Positions 1-6,877 of a stretch of DNA of 34,714 bases are shown here, one piece after another. Position 1 is the first letter of the stretch. The number at the start of each line of letters is the position of its first letter. Location of the stretch: positions 1-34,714 of the forward strand of contig CAJJAX010000028.1 of NCBI GenBank assembly GCA_905182155.1, read 5' to 3'. A program made the position numbers and the translations under genes. Origin of the DNA: an uncultured Pseudomonadales bacterium (GTDB lineage Bacteria; Pseudomonadota; Gammaproteobacteria; Pseudomonadales; Azotimanducaceae). The notes beneath the pieces are model-generated. The model made no database searches. It was not told the origin of the DNA and worked only from the letters and a program-made list of their open reading frames with translations.

Positions 1-1
1 A

Positions 2-1066
2 TCGACTTTTTTCGCAGACCCAAAAAGCTCAACGGTTGTTATCGACAACCAGCCGCTTAGGGAGTTCATTGCGAGCTACGACGCCCAACTTGCAGCCCTA
101 TCTCCTTCAAATTCTCCAGATATTATCGACGACACGCAGTGGCCGCTGAATGCAAATACGCTCGCAACAGCTCAATATGAAGTCATTGACTATGGCGAGG
201 AATTCACAGTTTCGGGCTTCCCCAAGTCGGAGTTTGACAGCGACGCTTTCGATATTGCCAAGCAAGCCACGGTGATGTATCTCGCGGCTACCGGATGCTC
301 GATCTGCAATGCCGGGAACTTGGTCGACGATTTCACTGATGTCTGTGTTTGCACGGGAGTCGCGGTCAGCAAAAACCTCATCATTGTTAATGACCACTGT
401 GTCAGCGCGCTTCAACCTGGAGACGACACAACCTTTAAAACTTTCCAGGGACAAGTGGTCAATGCCACGCTCGTTAATCGAACCAGCTTGGATTCAGGGC
501 TATTGTGGGCTGAACAACAGGCTAACCTAAACTTTGATAATAGTGCTAATAACGTTAAAGCAGACGTTGCACTCCTTAGAACTCAAGAAGCAATGCAGTT
601 AACGCCAATTAAATTTGCCGATTCAGAAACGCTGAACCGACGCCAACCTGTTATCAACGTGGGCCATCCCAATATTATGCTGCGATCAGGCCCCTTTGTT
701 ACCAGTGCTGGTTCGTTCGTCGGCCACAATGTGACAGATCGTACGCTATTGCATTACAACCTGCCTTCGTCGCCCGGTTCGAGTGGATCAGGCGTGTTTA
801 ATTTAAATGGGGAGCTAGTTGGGCAAATTGCCTGGGGTACAACTGGGTTTTGGGGTGCAGAAGAATCTTGGGTCGTCTCAGAGTTCGAGGCCGAGGCGAC
901 GACAATCGATGCAACCAAACTCTTTTACCCTTTACGGCCACGGCCTTTCTTATCCGGGCCTAATGTCCAGATTGAATTGGGTCAATCGGCTAAAGGGGCC
1001 TCAAGTAATCATATCAAAGCACTAATTGAATATTGGGCGCCCGGCGAACTGCCTGCCGCAGACTAG
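2..1066 (+). CDS. Trypsin-like serine protease, 5'-truncated by window edge
   Basis: The frame is open from base 2 to the TAG at 1064-1066, giving at least 354 residues with the N-terminus outside the window. A chymotrypsin/V8-like catalytic triad can be read: His in VNDHCV (nt 395-397), Asp in KADVALL (nt 563-565) and the nucleophilic Ser in PGSSGSGVF (nt 782-784). The residues after the Ser, LNGELVGQIAWG, fit the usual strand of S1/S1B peptidases. Cysteine pairs near the triad (CSICNAG, CVCTGV) suggest disulfides and therefore export, but the signal peptide would lie off the left edge. It probably cleaves proteins outside the cytoplasm. An ATG at 272 lies inside the fold and is unlikely to be the start, because upstream codons in the same frame read as ordinary protein. 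The fold assignment is firm; the substrate is unknown. Confidence 0.85.
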   Translation, partial: STFFADPKSSTVVIDNQPLREFIASYDAQLAALSPSNSPDIIDDTQWPLNANTLATAQYEVIDYGEEFTVSGFPKSEFDSDAFDIAKQATVMYLAATGCSICNAGNLVDDFTDVCVCTGVAVSKNLIIVNDHCVSALQPGDDTTFKTFQGQVVNATLVNRTSLDSGLLWAEQQANLNFDNSANNVKADVALLRTQEAMQLTPIKFADSETLNRRQPVINVGHPNIMLRSGPFVTSAGSFVGHNVTDRTLLHYNLPSSPGSSGSGVFNLNGELVGQIAWGTTGFWGAEESWVVSEFEAEATTIDATKLFYPLRPRPFLSGPNVQIELGQSAKGASSNHIKALIEYWAPGELPAAD

Positions 1067-1137
1067 TCCGTGGGCTTGTGGTTTGAAGCGCTTCGAAGCG
1101 CGTTAATCGCTGCAAGATTATCGGCAGAGGCACTTGA

Positions 1138-1272
1138 CCTTGCCCGCAGGTGCCTGAGACACGCAGTGATGCATAGACAGCTCCTATACCTGCATCACTC
1201 GTCCACATTAGTAATACATACCAATACTAGGAGTCCCATCTGGTGAAGCGGGGGGTGCCCCGGGGGTGGGGT
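1138..1272 (+). repeat. Long direct repeat R, copy 1 (~135 bp)
   Basis: This stretch recurs at 3023-3158, offset by about 1885 bases. The central ~59 bp, from CACTCGTCCACATTAG to GGTGAAGCGGGGG, look identical in both copies; the flanks are imperfect. Copy 1 contains a perfect 9-bp inverted repeat, AGTGATGCA / TGCATCACT, with a 17-base loop. It ends in a run of G tracts (GGGGGG, GGGGG, GGGG). I do not recognise the family. It has no integron R' core (GTTRRRY) at its end. Confidence 0.8.
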
Positions 1273-1584
1273 GCTGTTCATCGACAACCCGAATGCTTAT
1301 GTTGGCTGCAAGCTTTTTGGCCTCCAAAATTACCAAGCAAAGTGTTTTCAAATCTAGGGACACCTCAGAAGGAGCTTTACAAGTACGTTTATTTGTACAA
1401 CAGTATTATACTTAGCACCCTAAGGGATGATCTGAGTGAACCTGCCACCTTAGGGCTCGTAAGCGGCAGTATTTGGGCAACGAAAATCTTGGGAACGTTG
1501 GCGACCGTGTTCTTTATCTGGCACTGCTATACAATTAACAAAATTGATGATTCGGTTATCTCTTCTGACACAAAACGAGATTAG
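1243..1584 (+). CDS. Possible small membrane protein, unknown function
   Basis: The frame is open from 1243, but its first ~10 codons lie inside repeat R, and the first ~30 residues look unlike coding sequence, so the true start is probably further in. A purine-rich AGAAGGAG at about 1367-1374 could serve a downstream GTG or TTG. The C-terminal half is more convincing: a hydrophobic stretch (ATKILGTLATVFFIWHCYT) near residues 81-99 could span the membrane, followed by a short polar tail. No family is recognised. It may be chance reading in accessory DNA. Confidence 0.3.
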   Translation: MKRGVPRGWGAVHRQPECLCWLQAFWPPKLPSKVFSNLGTPQKELYKYVYLYNSIILSTLRDDLSEPATLGLVSGSIWATKILGTLATVFFIWHCYTINKIDDSVISSDTKRD

Positions 1585-1632
1585 TAATAGCGCCGTTTTG
1601 ATAGCGTAAATCTTGTAATCCTCTCTCGAAAT
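1573..1632 (+). repeat. Short repeat S, copy 1
   Basis: About 45 bases recur imperfectly at 2785-2838. Both copies share ATAGCG, CGTTTTG, GCGTAAATCTT and TCCT in the same order and spacing. Copy 1 follows the stop of the gene ending at 1584; copy 2 follows the gene ending at 2739. This suggests modular segments, each ending in a related tail. Confidence 0.55.
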
Positions 1633-1646
1633 TGAAATAGGGAAAA

Positions 1647-2081
1647 ATGATGCGGTTGATAGGGTTGATGCTCCTCTTAGTTGGTGTGAACACATTTGCT
1701 GATAACCATCTATTGCCTGTGGTGGCGATAGAGAATTATTTTTCATCTTTTAACAAAGAAGACAGAGATGGCCTCAACGAAGCGGCAGATAGTCCTTTCA
1801 TATTCGTTATCGGGGGAGAACCTAGATCTTACGATCGGTATGGAGACGCAGTTGATTTCGAGGGATTGAAGGCGTCCGGATGGTCGTATTCTCTCATCAA
1901 CAGTAAAGAACTTATTTATTCAGACGATCTAACCGCAGCAGTCCGTATGAATTTTTCTCGGTTTAACGAAAGTGATGAAGTTATCTCGACGACGGATTCC
2001 GTGTACTTATTGGTTCGTCGTGATGGCGAATGGAAGGTTAAGGGTGGATTTCTGAACGGAACTCTCACTTTAGGCAAGTGA
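1647..2081 (+). CDS. Secreted NTF2/SnoaL-like small protein
   Basis: This 144-residue protein starts MMRLIGLMLLLVGVNTFA, a short Sec-type signal peptide with likely cleavage after TFA. The mature part reads as one NTF2-like/DUF4440-type cone fold: an N-terminal helix VVAIENYFSSFNKEDRDGLNEAAD, then strands ending in VYLLVRRDGEWKVKGGF, a typical final strand pair of that superfamily. Such proteins may be enzymes or ligand-binding proteins, and no catalytic residues can be assigned. The ATG at 1647 follows AGGGAAAA. The gene stands alone between short repeats in the accessory block and is probably periplasmic. Confidence 0.6.
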   Translation: MMRLIGLMLLLVGVNTFADNHLLPVVAIENYFSSFNKEDRDGLNEAADSPFIFVIGGEPRSYDRYGDAVDFEGLKASGWSYSLINSKELIYSDDLTAAVRMNFSRFNESDEVISTTDSVYLLVRRDGEWKVKGGFLNGTLTLGK

Positions 2082-2090
2082 TGACTTCCT

Positions 2091-2106
2091 CTCACTCAAC
2101 AACACA
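2091..2106 (+). repeat. 16-bp repeat after a stop codon, copy 1
   Basis: CTCACTCAACAACACA occurs here, 9 bases after the stop of the NTF2-like gene, and again exactly at 2756-2771, 16 bases after the stop of the next gene. The shared position suggests a common 3' segment duplicated with the genes. Confidence 0.6.
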
Positions 2107-2130
2107 AGAACTAAGCAAGGGATATTGATA

Positions 2131-2739
2131 ATGCCTGTCGTTTACATCCTCACAAATGAAGGTATGCCTGAGGTCGTGAAAATCGGAATCACAGACAATC
2201 TTGAACGAAGGGTCAAAGAGTTGGACAACACTTCTACACCCCTTCCTTTCGAGTGTTTTTATGCCGTTGAGGTTGAGGACGCTCAGTCGATAGAGAGGAA
2301 AATTCATCAAGGTTTAGATGAGTATCGAGTACGCCAAAACCGTGAGTTTTTCTATTGTTCTCCGGAGATTGCCAAGTCCCTTTTGGAAATTGCGGAGGTG
2401 ATGGGAGGCAGGAATGTTACCCCAAGCGAATCCATCGTTGAGACTCCTCAAGACGCAGAAGCGTTGAGTAAAGCGCACAGTAAGAGATCAAATTTCAATT
2501 TCTCTATGTTAGGTATTAACGCGGGCGAAGTTCTCACCTTCAAAAACGACTCAACGATAACGGCAGTCGTCGTGGATGATAAAAAGATTGAATTCAGGGG
2601 TGAGGTGACGTCGTTATCCAACTCTGCGCTATCGATTCTTCGAGAGATGGGAAAGGATTGGAGTCAGGTTCAAGGTCCCAGATTCTGGTGCTACGAGGGT
2701 AAGACCCTCTCCGAACTCCGGAATGAATACGAGAACTAA
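2131..2739 (+). CDS. T5orf172/GIY-YIG-like protein
   Basis: This protein of about 202 residues has an N-terminal domain (about residues 1-95) that matches the T5orf172/MUG113 branch of the GIY-YIG superfamily: VVYIL near the start, VKIGIT after a short turn, RRVKELDNTST, an acidic EDAQSIERKIH helix and NREFFYC. These correspond to the family's Y...KIG.T...R...E..lH...rEwF pattern. The C-terminal half (TFKNDSTITAVVVDDKKIEFRG, then LSNSALSILREMG) resembles a small nucleic-acid-binding add-on seen on phage and island proteins, but I cannot name it. ATG 2131 is preferred over an in-frame TTG at 2125. It may be a nuclease or DNA-binding protein of mobile DNA. Confidence 0.7.
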   Translation: MPVVYILTNEGMPEVVKIGITDNLERRVKELDNTSTPLPFECFYAVEVEDAQSIERKIHQGLDEYRVRQNREFFYCSPEIAKSLLEIAEVMGGRNVTPSESIVETPQDAEALSKAHSKRSNFNFSMLGINAGEVLTFKNDSTITAVVVDDKKIEFRGEVTSLSNSALSILREMGKDWSQVQGPRFWCYEGKTLSELRNEYEN

Positions 2740-2755
2740 TGTCCCTCACTTCCGC

Positions 2756-2771
2756 TCACTCAACAACACAC
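2756..2771 (+). repeat. 16-bp repeat after a stop codon, copy 2
   Basis: Exact second copy of CTCACTCAACAACACA, placed just after the stop of the T5orf172-like gene. Confidence 0.6.
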
Positions 2772-2784
2772 TCGTCAGAGCAAG

Positions 2785-2838
2785 ACTCGTTATAGCGACG
2801 TTTTGGTTGCGTAAATCTTCTAGTCCTAACGAGAGGCA
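2785..2838 (+). repeat. Short repeat S, copy 2
   Basis: Imperfect second copy of the element at 1573-1632, sharing CGTTTTG and GCGTAAATCTT in order. Confidence 0.55.
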
Positions 2839-3022
2839 TGCGTGAATTTCAAAGCACGTGTTGGATACTATCTTGAGATGCCCCTAGATTTGTAGACACT
2901 TTGTTTGGTAATTTTGGAATGTCAACAATTTTGATTCAAACGACTTTTAGTAATTCTCGCGGTTCGTCAAGTTCAAATTTTGAGTTGAGGCTTATATTCA
3001 GGAGCGTGTGCCTGTTCGGTAG

Positions 3023-3158
3023 CCTTGCCTACAGTTACCTGTGACACGCAGCAATGCCCTAGACAGCTCTATACCTGCTTCACTCGTCCACATTAGTAAT
3101 ACATACCAATACTAGGAGTCCCATCTGGTGAAGCGGGGGTGCCCGGGGGGGTGGGGTA
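3023..3158 (+). repeat. Long direct repeat R, copy 2 (~136 bp)
   Basis: Second copy of the element at 1138-1272. The 59-bp core and the G-rich tail (GGGGG, GGGGGGG, GGGG) are kept, but the inverted repeat is degraded: the left arm reads AGCAATGCC and the right arm TGCTTCACT. The copies are therefore not a very recent duplication as a whole, although the core has stayed constant. Confidence 0.8.
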
Positions 3159-3307
3159 TAGTCGTTTGAAATTATCAATTTTGAAAATTGTTCGCTAGGA
3201 AATGATCGACCTTCGAATTACCCTCAAACGTAAAGGCCCCGGAAGGACCCGCTCTAATAAGATCTCGGGTGATTTAGGTTATAAACTGTGTGCGATGCCT
3301 GATAGCT

Positions 3308-3335
3308 GAGCGAAATTAAGCGCACGCTCTTTTTT
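3308..3335 (+). terminator. Weak terminator-like hairpin
   Basis: GAGCG and CGCTC form a 5-bp stem around a 12-base loop, followed by six T on the plus strand. The stem is short and no gene ends just upstream, so this may be coincidence. Confidence 0.25.
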
Positions 3336-3394
3336 ATACGGGTTGTTATACGCGCATATAAATAATTTATAAACTATTGATTTGTATAGATATT

Positions 3395-3484
3395 TGGCGG
3401 AGAGAGAGGGATTCGAACCCTCGATACGCTATTAACGTATACACGCTTTCCAAGCGTGCTCCTTAACCACTCAGACACCTCTCC
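3395..3484 (-). tRNA. tRNA-Ser (anticodon GGA)
   Basis: Read on the minus strand, the gene starts GGAGAGGTGTCTGAGTGG and ends CTCTCTCCGCCA with CCA encoded. The acceptor stem pairs over seven positions (one G-T), the anticodon stem CACGC/GCGTG holds the loop TTGGAAA (anticodon GGA, reading UCC and UCU), and a long variable arm typical of tRNA-Ser precedes the T-arm GGTTCGAATCC. Length is 90 bases with CCA. The accessory block at 1-3390 lies just beyond its 3' end, the usual side for site-specific integration at tRNA genes, although no integrase is visible on this side. Confidence 0.95.
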
Positions 3485-3672
3485 GTGTTGCGTGTAACTG
3501 GATTCCAAGAAAATAGTAGGAAGCTTTCTTTAATGCCAGTCGCTATCGCAGGGCGATTCTAGCAAGGTCGGGGAGTCGACTCAAAGTGAATCGGCACTTT
3601 TGTTATTGGATGCGGCATTACTTATTACGGTGTTACCGTTGTGAGCGGTGGCGCTAACACCTCGGCAAACGG

Positions 3673-4857
3673 CTAGCGGCGACCCATTCTGAGCCGACGG
3701 CGCTCTTCTTCTCGCATGAATTCTTTCAGCGCGGCAGAGTCGGTAGTTGAAATGCCTAAGAACCGAACGCCGAATTGCTGAAGGTTGGGGGCTCTTGCAA
3801 CATCCAACACGTTCATGATTTCGATTTTAGGTTGGATCTTGATTTCTGTGGTGAGATTGAATTCCACATGGTCAATAAGGTCGCCTTTTTCAATGGGCAC
3901 GCCTCGGCGTAATCGAAATGAGGCGCCATGCTCTGAAATATCACTGAATTTGCCGCGATATTTCTTACCTTCTTTCATGATGCTGGCTTCAGCGCGACTG
4001 GCTGCGCCGAGCTCTAACCGGAACTGGGCGCGTTGCTGCTCGTAGGTCATCTCATCAGGAATAGAGCATTCATAGAGTGTTGAGCCGTCAACGACCTTGA
4101 TTGCTAGCACCCGCGTTTTGAAGACGATGGGGGTGCCCATTATCGATCCGGTCACCGAGACGGTGTCACTCACGCGAATGGGATTCCGGTATTCAGACAT
4201 CACCTCGTCGAGTTGGATAACATGGCGGTTAATGTCAACACCAATGAGTAAGCTTGAAAAATTGTCGGCGTAACGCGCGATCTTGAGGCTAATGGATGTT
4301 CTGGACCGGCTCAGCCTAAGCAGTAGCTGAATTTTGCGATCTTCGCGCTTGATCTCTTGTTGCTCGACGCCAATTTTTTCGAGCTGCGCCACCAGTTTAC
4401 TTTGATGCGCAAGGGTGTTTTTGATGAGTTCGCCCGAGACCCGAATGAGTCGCGTTTTTTCTAGGGCGCGAGCGCTGGCGGTTCGTTTGCCGGCATTAAT
4501 GCTAAGTAGGCCCTGCTCGCCGAAGTGCGCAAGCGGGCCCAGCCTCACAAGCTCTTGTTCGGTGTCACGATCTTTATCGGTAAAGATCAGGATCTTACCG
4601 GTCACAACAAAATACATCGGGTCGGCATCGTCTCCTTCCATAAACAGGACATCATTTTCTTCGTAATCAACATATTCGCCAGCAGCACCAATCACTTCAG
4701 CATCTGAAGGCGGCAGCTCCTTAACGAAGGACGAGTCTTGCAAATGCTGCTCGAAGAAATCTCTTGGGCGTAAAGCTATCATGATGTGTGTTACTACTGC
4801 CTCTTCTATGTACGTGGGCGCGTAAGTCGGTCTATAAGTTGCTGCGACGTTATTCAC
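3673..4857 (-). CDS. Cyclic-nucleotide-binding domain fused to YcgR-like PilZN and PilZ
   Basis: This is a 394-residue cytoplasmic protein with three parts. Residues ~25-150 form a CRP-like cyclic-nucleotide-binding fold (ENDVLFMEGDDADPMYFVVTGK, then FGEQGLLSINAGKRTASARA). Residues ~195-270 resemble the YcgR-type PilZN domain (LLIGVDINRHVIQLDE). Residues ~270-390 are a PilZ domain with both parts of the c-di-GMP-binding signature, RAQFR and DISEHG. The cNMP fold lacks the full phosphate-cassette Arg-Ala consensus seen in CRP, so cAMP binding is uncertain. The GTG start at 4857 follows AGGGGAAAGGG; an ATG about 25 codons inside has no such site. It probably controls motility or surface traits in response to c-di-GMP. 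Confidence 0.85.
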   Translation of the reverse strand: MNNVAATYRPTYAPTYIEEAVVTHIMIALRPRDFFEQHLQDSSFVKELPPSDAEVIGAAGEYVDYEENDVLFMEGDDADPMYFVVTGKILIFTDKDRDTEQELVRLGPLAHFGEQGLLSINAGKRTASARALEKTRLIRVSGELIKNTLAHQSKLVAQLEKIGVEQQEIKREDRKIQLLLRLSRSRTSISLKIARYADNFSSLLIGVDINRHVIQLDEVMSEYRNPIRVSDTVSVTGSIMGTPIVFKTRVLAIKVVDGSTLYECSIPDEMTYEQQRAQFRLELGAASRAEASIMKEGKKYRGKFSDISEHGASFRLRRGVPIEKGDLIDHVEFNLTTEIKIQPKIEIMNVLDVARAPNLQQFGVRFLGISTTDSAALKEFMREEERRRLRMGRR

Positions 4858-4912
4858 GGCCCTTTCCCCTATTAATCACGGTACATGATTTATTGAATTT
4901 AGGGCCGGGAAA

Positions 4913-5788
4913 TTATAACGGAAATTCTCCCCTGAAGGGAGCCTCCGGCAGCCCCTCGTAGCCCAATCCAGTTACTTCAAAAACAAGACCCGATTTTGGG
5001 TGCGTGTCCTTTCGATTTCCCGAGTTGCTAATGGAGGTCACATAGAGGGCGTCCAAGTGTGCGCCTCCGAATATGACCGAACTTGGTAAGGGTATCGGCA
5101 GATCGACGGTAAGCTTTAGCTCGCCTTCTGGGCTGATGCAGCCAATTTTCCCAGAGCCAATCAACGCGGTCCAGATATTCCCGGCGGCATCAACGGTCGC
5201 GCCGTCGCAAGCGGTGCCCATTGCCTTGGCGTTAAAAAAAGGACGGGGTTTGCTTAAAGGTCGCTCAGGATGGTAGTCGAATTGCTGCATCACGCCCCGG
5301 CCGTCACTAAAGTAGAGCGTATCGCCATTGGGCGAAAAGCAGGGACCATTGCCAACAATGACATCCTTGAGTAGGCGCTCCACGTCGCCATTATGCCGTA
5401 AGCGGTAAAGTGCACCCCAGCCCTTAGACCGGTCGGAAATGGCCATCGACGCGAACAGAAATTGACCCACTCGATCGGTCTTGCCATCGTTGAGTCGGGT
5501 TTCGGCAAGCCCCGGTTCGGGGTCATGGATCAGCTGTAATGCTTGCGTTCTTAAATTAAAGCGGTGTAGTCCGGTTTGCAGAGCAACTAGAATTTGGTGT
5601 TCATCCACGACGGCGAGGCTGCCAATCATGCAGGGCAGTTGCCAGACTTCAATAGCGCCGGTGGCCTCTCGACAAAAGATCTTGCCCAAATAAGAGTCAA
5701 CCCAAAACAATCGTTGATGCTCAGCATCCCAAAGGGGGCCTTCGCCCAGGGCGCAAGGCTCAGTGGTTATGAGGTGAATCTCGATCAT
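4913..5788 (-). CDS. SMP-30/gluconolactonase family lactonase
   Basis: At 291 residues this is a full-length SMP-30/LRE-type six-bladed propeller. The expected metal-site residues can be placed: Glu16 in LGEGPLW, Asn in ETRLNDGKTDRVGQF, Asn in GNGPCFSPNG, and Asp in YFSDGRG. The late segment TACDGATVDAAGNIWTA is also typical. Members hydrolyse sugar lactones such as glucono- or arabinolactone with a divalent metal, usually in sugar-acid pathways. No sugar pathway genes are nearby, so the substrate is open. The start codon lies beside the divergent hydrolase gene, so the two may share a control region. Confidence 0.88.
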   Translation of the reverse strand: MIEIHLITTEPCALGEGPLWDAEHQRLFWVDSYLGKIFCREATGAIEVWQLPCMIGSLAVVDEHQILVALQTGLHRFNLRTQALQLIHDPEPGLAETRLNDGKTDRVGQFLFASMAISDRSKGWGALYRLRHNGDVERLLKDVIVGNGPCFSPNGDTLYFSDGRGVMQQFDYHPERPLSKPRPFFNAKAMGTACDGATVDAAGNIWTALIGSGKIGCISPEGELKLTVDLPIPLPSSVIFGGAHLDALYVTSISNSGNRKDTHPKSGLVFEVTGLGYEGLPEAPFRGEFPL

Positions 5789-5849
5789 GGTTTTTCCAAA
5801 CGAATTGGCTAAGTGTATGCTGAGGAAAATATGGCCTCAAGGAGCAACA

Positions 5850-6794
5850 ATGCAACGTACCACTGATATTCTGCCAGAGATACAAACCGAAATGGTCGCA
5901 GCCAATGGTCTTAATTTTGAAGTCGACATGGTCGGTGAGGGTGATCACCTGATCATTTGCTTGCACGGCTTTCCGGAACACAGCGTTTCCTGGCGGTTTC
6001 AACTGCCTTATTTGGCGCGGCTAGGGTATCGGGTGTGGGCGCCAAATTTAAGAGGCTATGGCAACTCATCCGCGCCGAGTGGTATTGGGGCCTACAGTCT
6101 CGAAAATTTGATGGATGACGTGGCGGGCTTGATCGATGCGGCGGGCTGCTCGGAGGTGACGCTCATTGCGCACGATTGGGGCGCTGTGATTGCTTGGCAC
6201 TTCGCCATGCACCGAATTCGTGTGATTGATCGGTTGGTGATTTGTAATGTCCCGCATCCGGGGCCTGCCGCCGCTGCGATGAGTTGGGCGCAGCTTAAAA
6301 AGTCCTGGTACATCTTGTTCTTTCAATTGCCCGGGTTGCCGGAGCGCATGTTGTTAAACAGTACAGGGATGGGCGCCATGATCCAATCAACGGCAGCCGC
6401 GCCTGAAAACTTCTCTGAGGCCGTGGTGGCACTGTATGACGAGAATGCGGGCCGCAAAGATAATGTGACCGCCATGATCAACTACTATCGCGGCCTGGTC
6501 CGAGGGGGCGGGATGCGTCGACAAAAACGGTTGGGTTTACCGATTATTGATGTGCCAACCTTAATGTTGTGGGGGGAGGACGATATGGCGTTATCGATCG
6601 AGACAACCTATGGCACCGAAAACTATGTCCAAGATCTGACCTTGCGCTACCTAGCCGGAATCTCTCATTGGGTTCAGCAGGACGCACCCGAGGCCGTTAA
6701 CGCCATGTTGGGCGCGTTTCTAGCCGGCGAGCCGGTTCCTGAATATCAAACGCTTGTCAGTGCTGCGCCCAACAACGTTGTCGAGCCATCCTGA
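5850..6794 (+). CDS. Alpha/beta hydrolase, epoxide-hydrolase-like
   Basis: This 314-residue protein has the oxyanion motif HGFPE, the nucleophile elbow AHDWGA with Asp as nucleophile, an acidic residue in LWGEDD, and the catalytic His in ISHWVQQDAPEAVN. An Asp nucleophile with HGFPE points to epoxide hydrolases rather than esterases, and Tyr residues in the lid (NYYRG) could hold the epoxide oxygen. The ATG at 5850 is chosen because AAGGAG stands 6 bases upstream. An upstream in-frame start at 5787 would overlap the divergent lactonase gene. It would turn epoxides into diols in the cytoplasm; the natural substrate is unknown. Haloalkane dehalogenase is a less likely alternative. Confidence 0.85.
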   Translation: MQRTTDILPEIQTEMVAANGLNFEVDMVGEGDHLIICLHGFPEHSVSWRFQLPYLARLGYRVWAPNLRGYGNSSAPSGIGAYSLENLMDDVAGLIDAAGCSEVTLIAHDWGAVIAWHFAMHRIRVIDRLVICNVPHPGPAAAAMSWAQLKKSWYILFFQLPGLPERMLLNSTGMGAMIQSTAAAPENFSEAVVALYDENAGRKDNVTAMINYYRGLVRGGGMRRQKRLGLPIIDVPTLMLWGEDDMALSIETTYGTENYVQDLTLRYLAGISHWVQQDAPEAVNAMLGAFLAGEPVPEYQTLVSAAPNNVVEPS

Positions 6795-6877
6795 ATTAGG
6801 GCAGGTTGCGTCCGGCATCTCAGCCCTGGATTAAAGGGATGAGGGATGCAGGGGGCAGGGAAAGCCCGCCTGAGCGG

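Larger units (their letters stand above)
2740..3394. other. Gene-free stretch with repeat copies
   Basis: No convincing gene is seen in these ~650 bases. They hold the second 16-bp repeat (2756-2771), the second short repeat S (2785-2838) and the second long repeat R (3023-3158). The right end (3330-3395) is AT-rich and abuts the 3' end of tRNA-Ser. The mixture suggests insertion and decay beside the tRNA. Confidence 0.6.

Noticed and set aside
1573..3158. Integron cassette array (attC sites after gene stops)
   Set aside because: A GTTGGAT near 2859 and TCCTAAC near 2826 resemble core boxes, but they do not bracket each gene, the spacing between the second and third genes is only 49 bases, and repeat R has no R' box. 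No integrase gene is present.
3620..3662. Terminator after the PilZ gene
   Set aside because: GGTGTTA/TAACACC can pair, but the arm has a five-base interruption and no T run follows on the minus strand.
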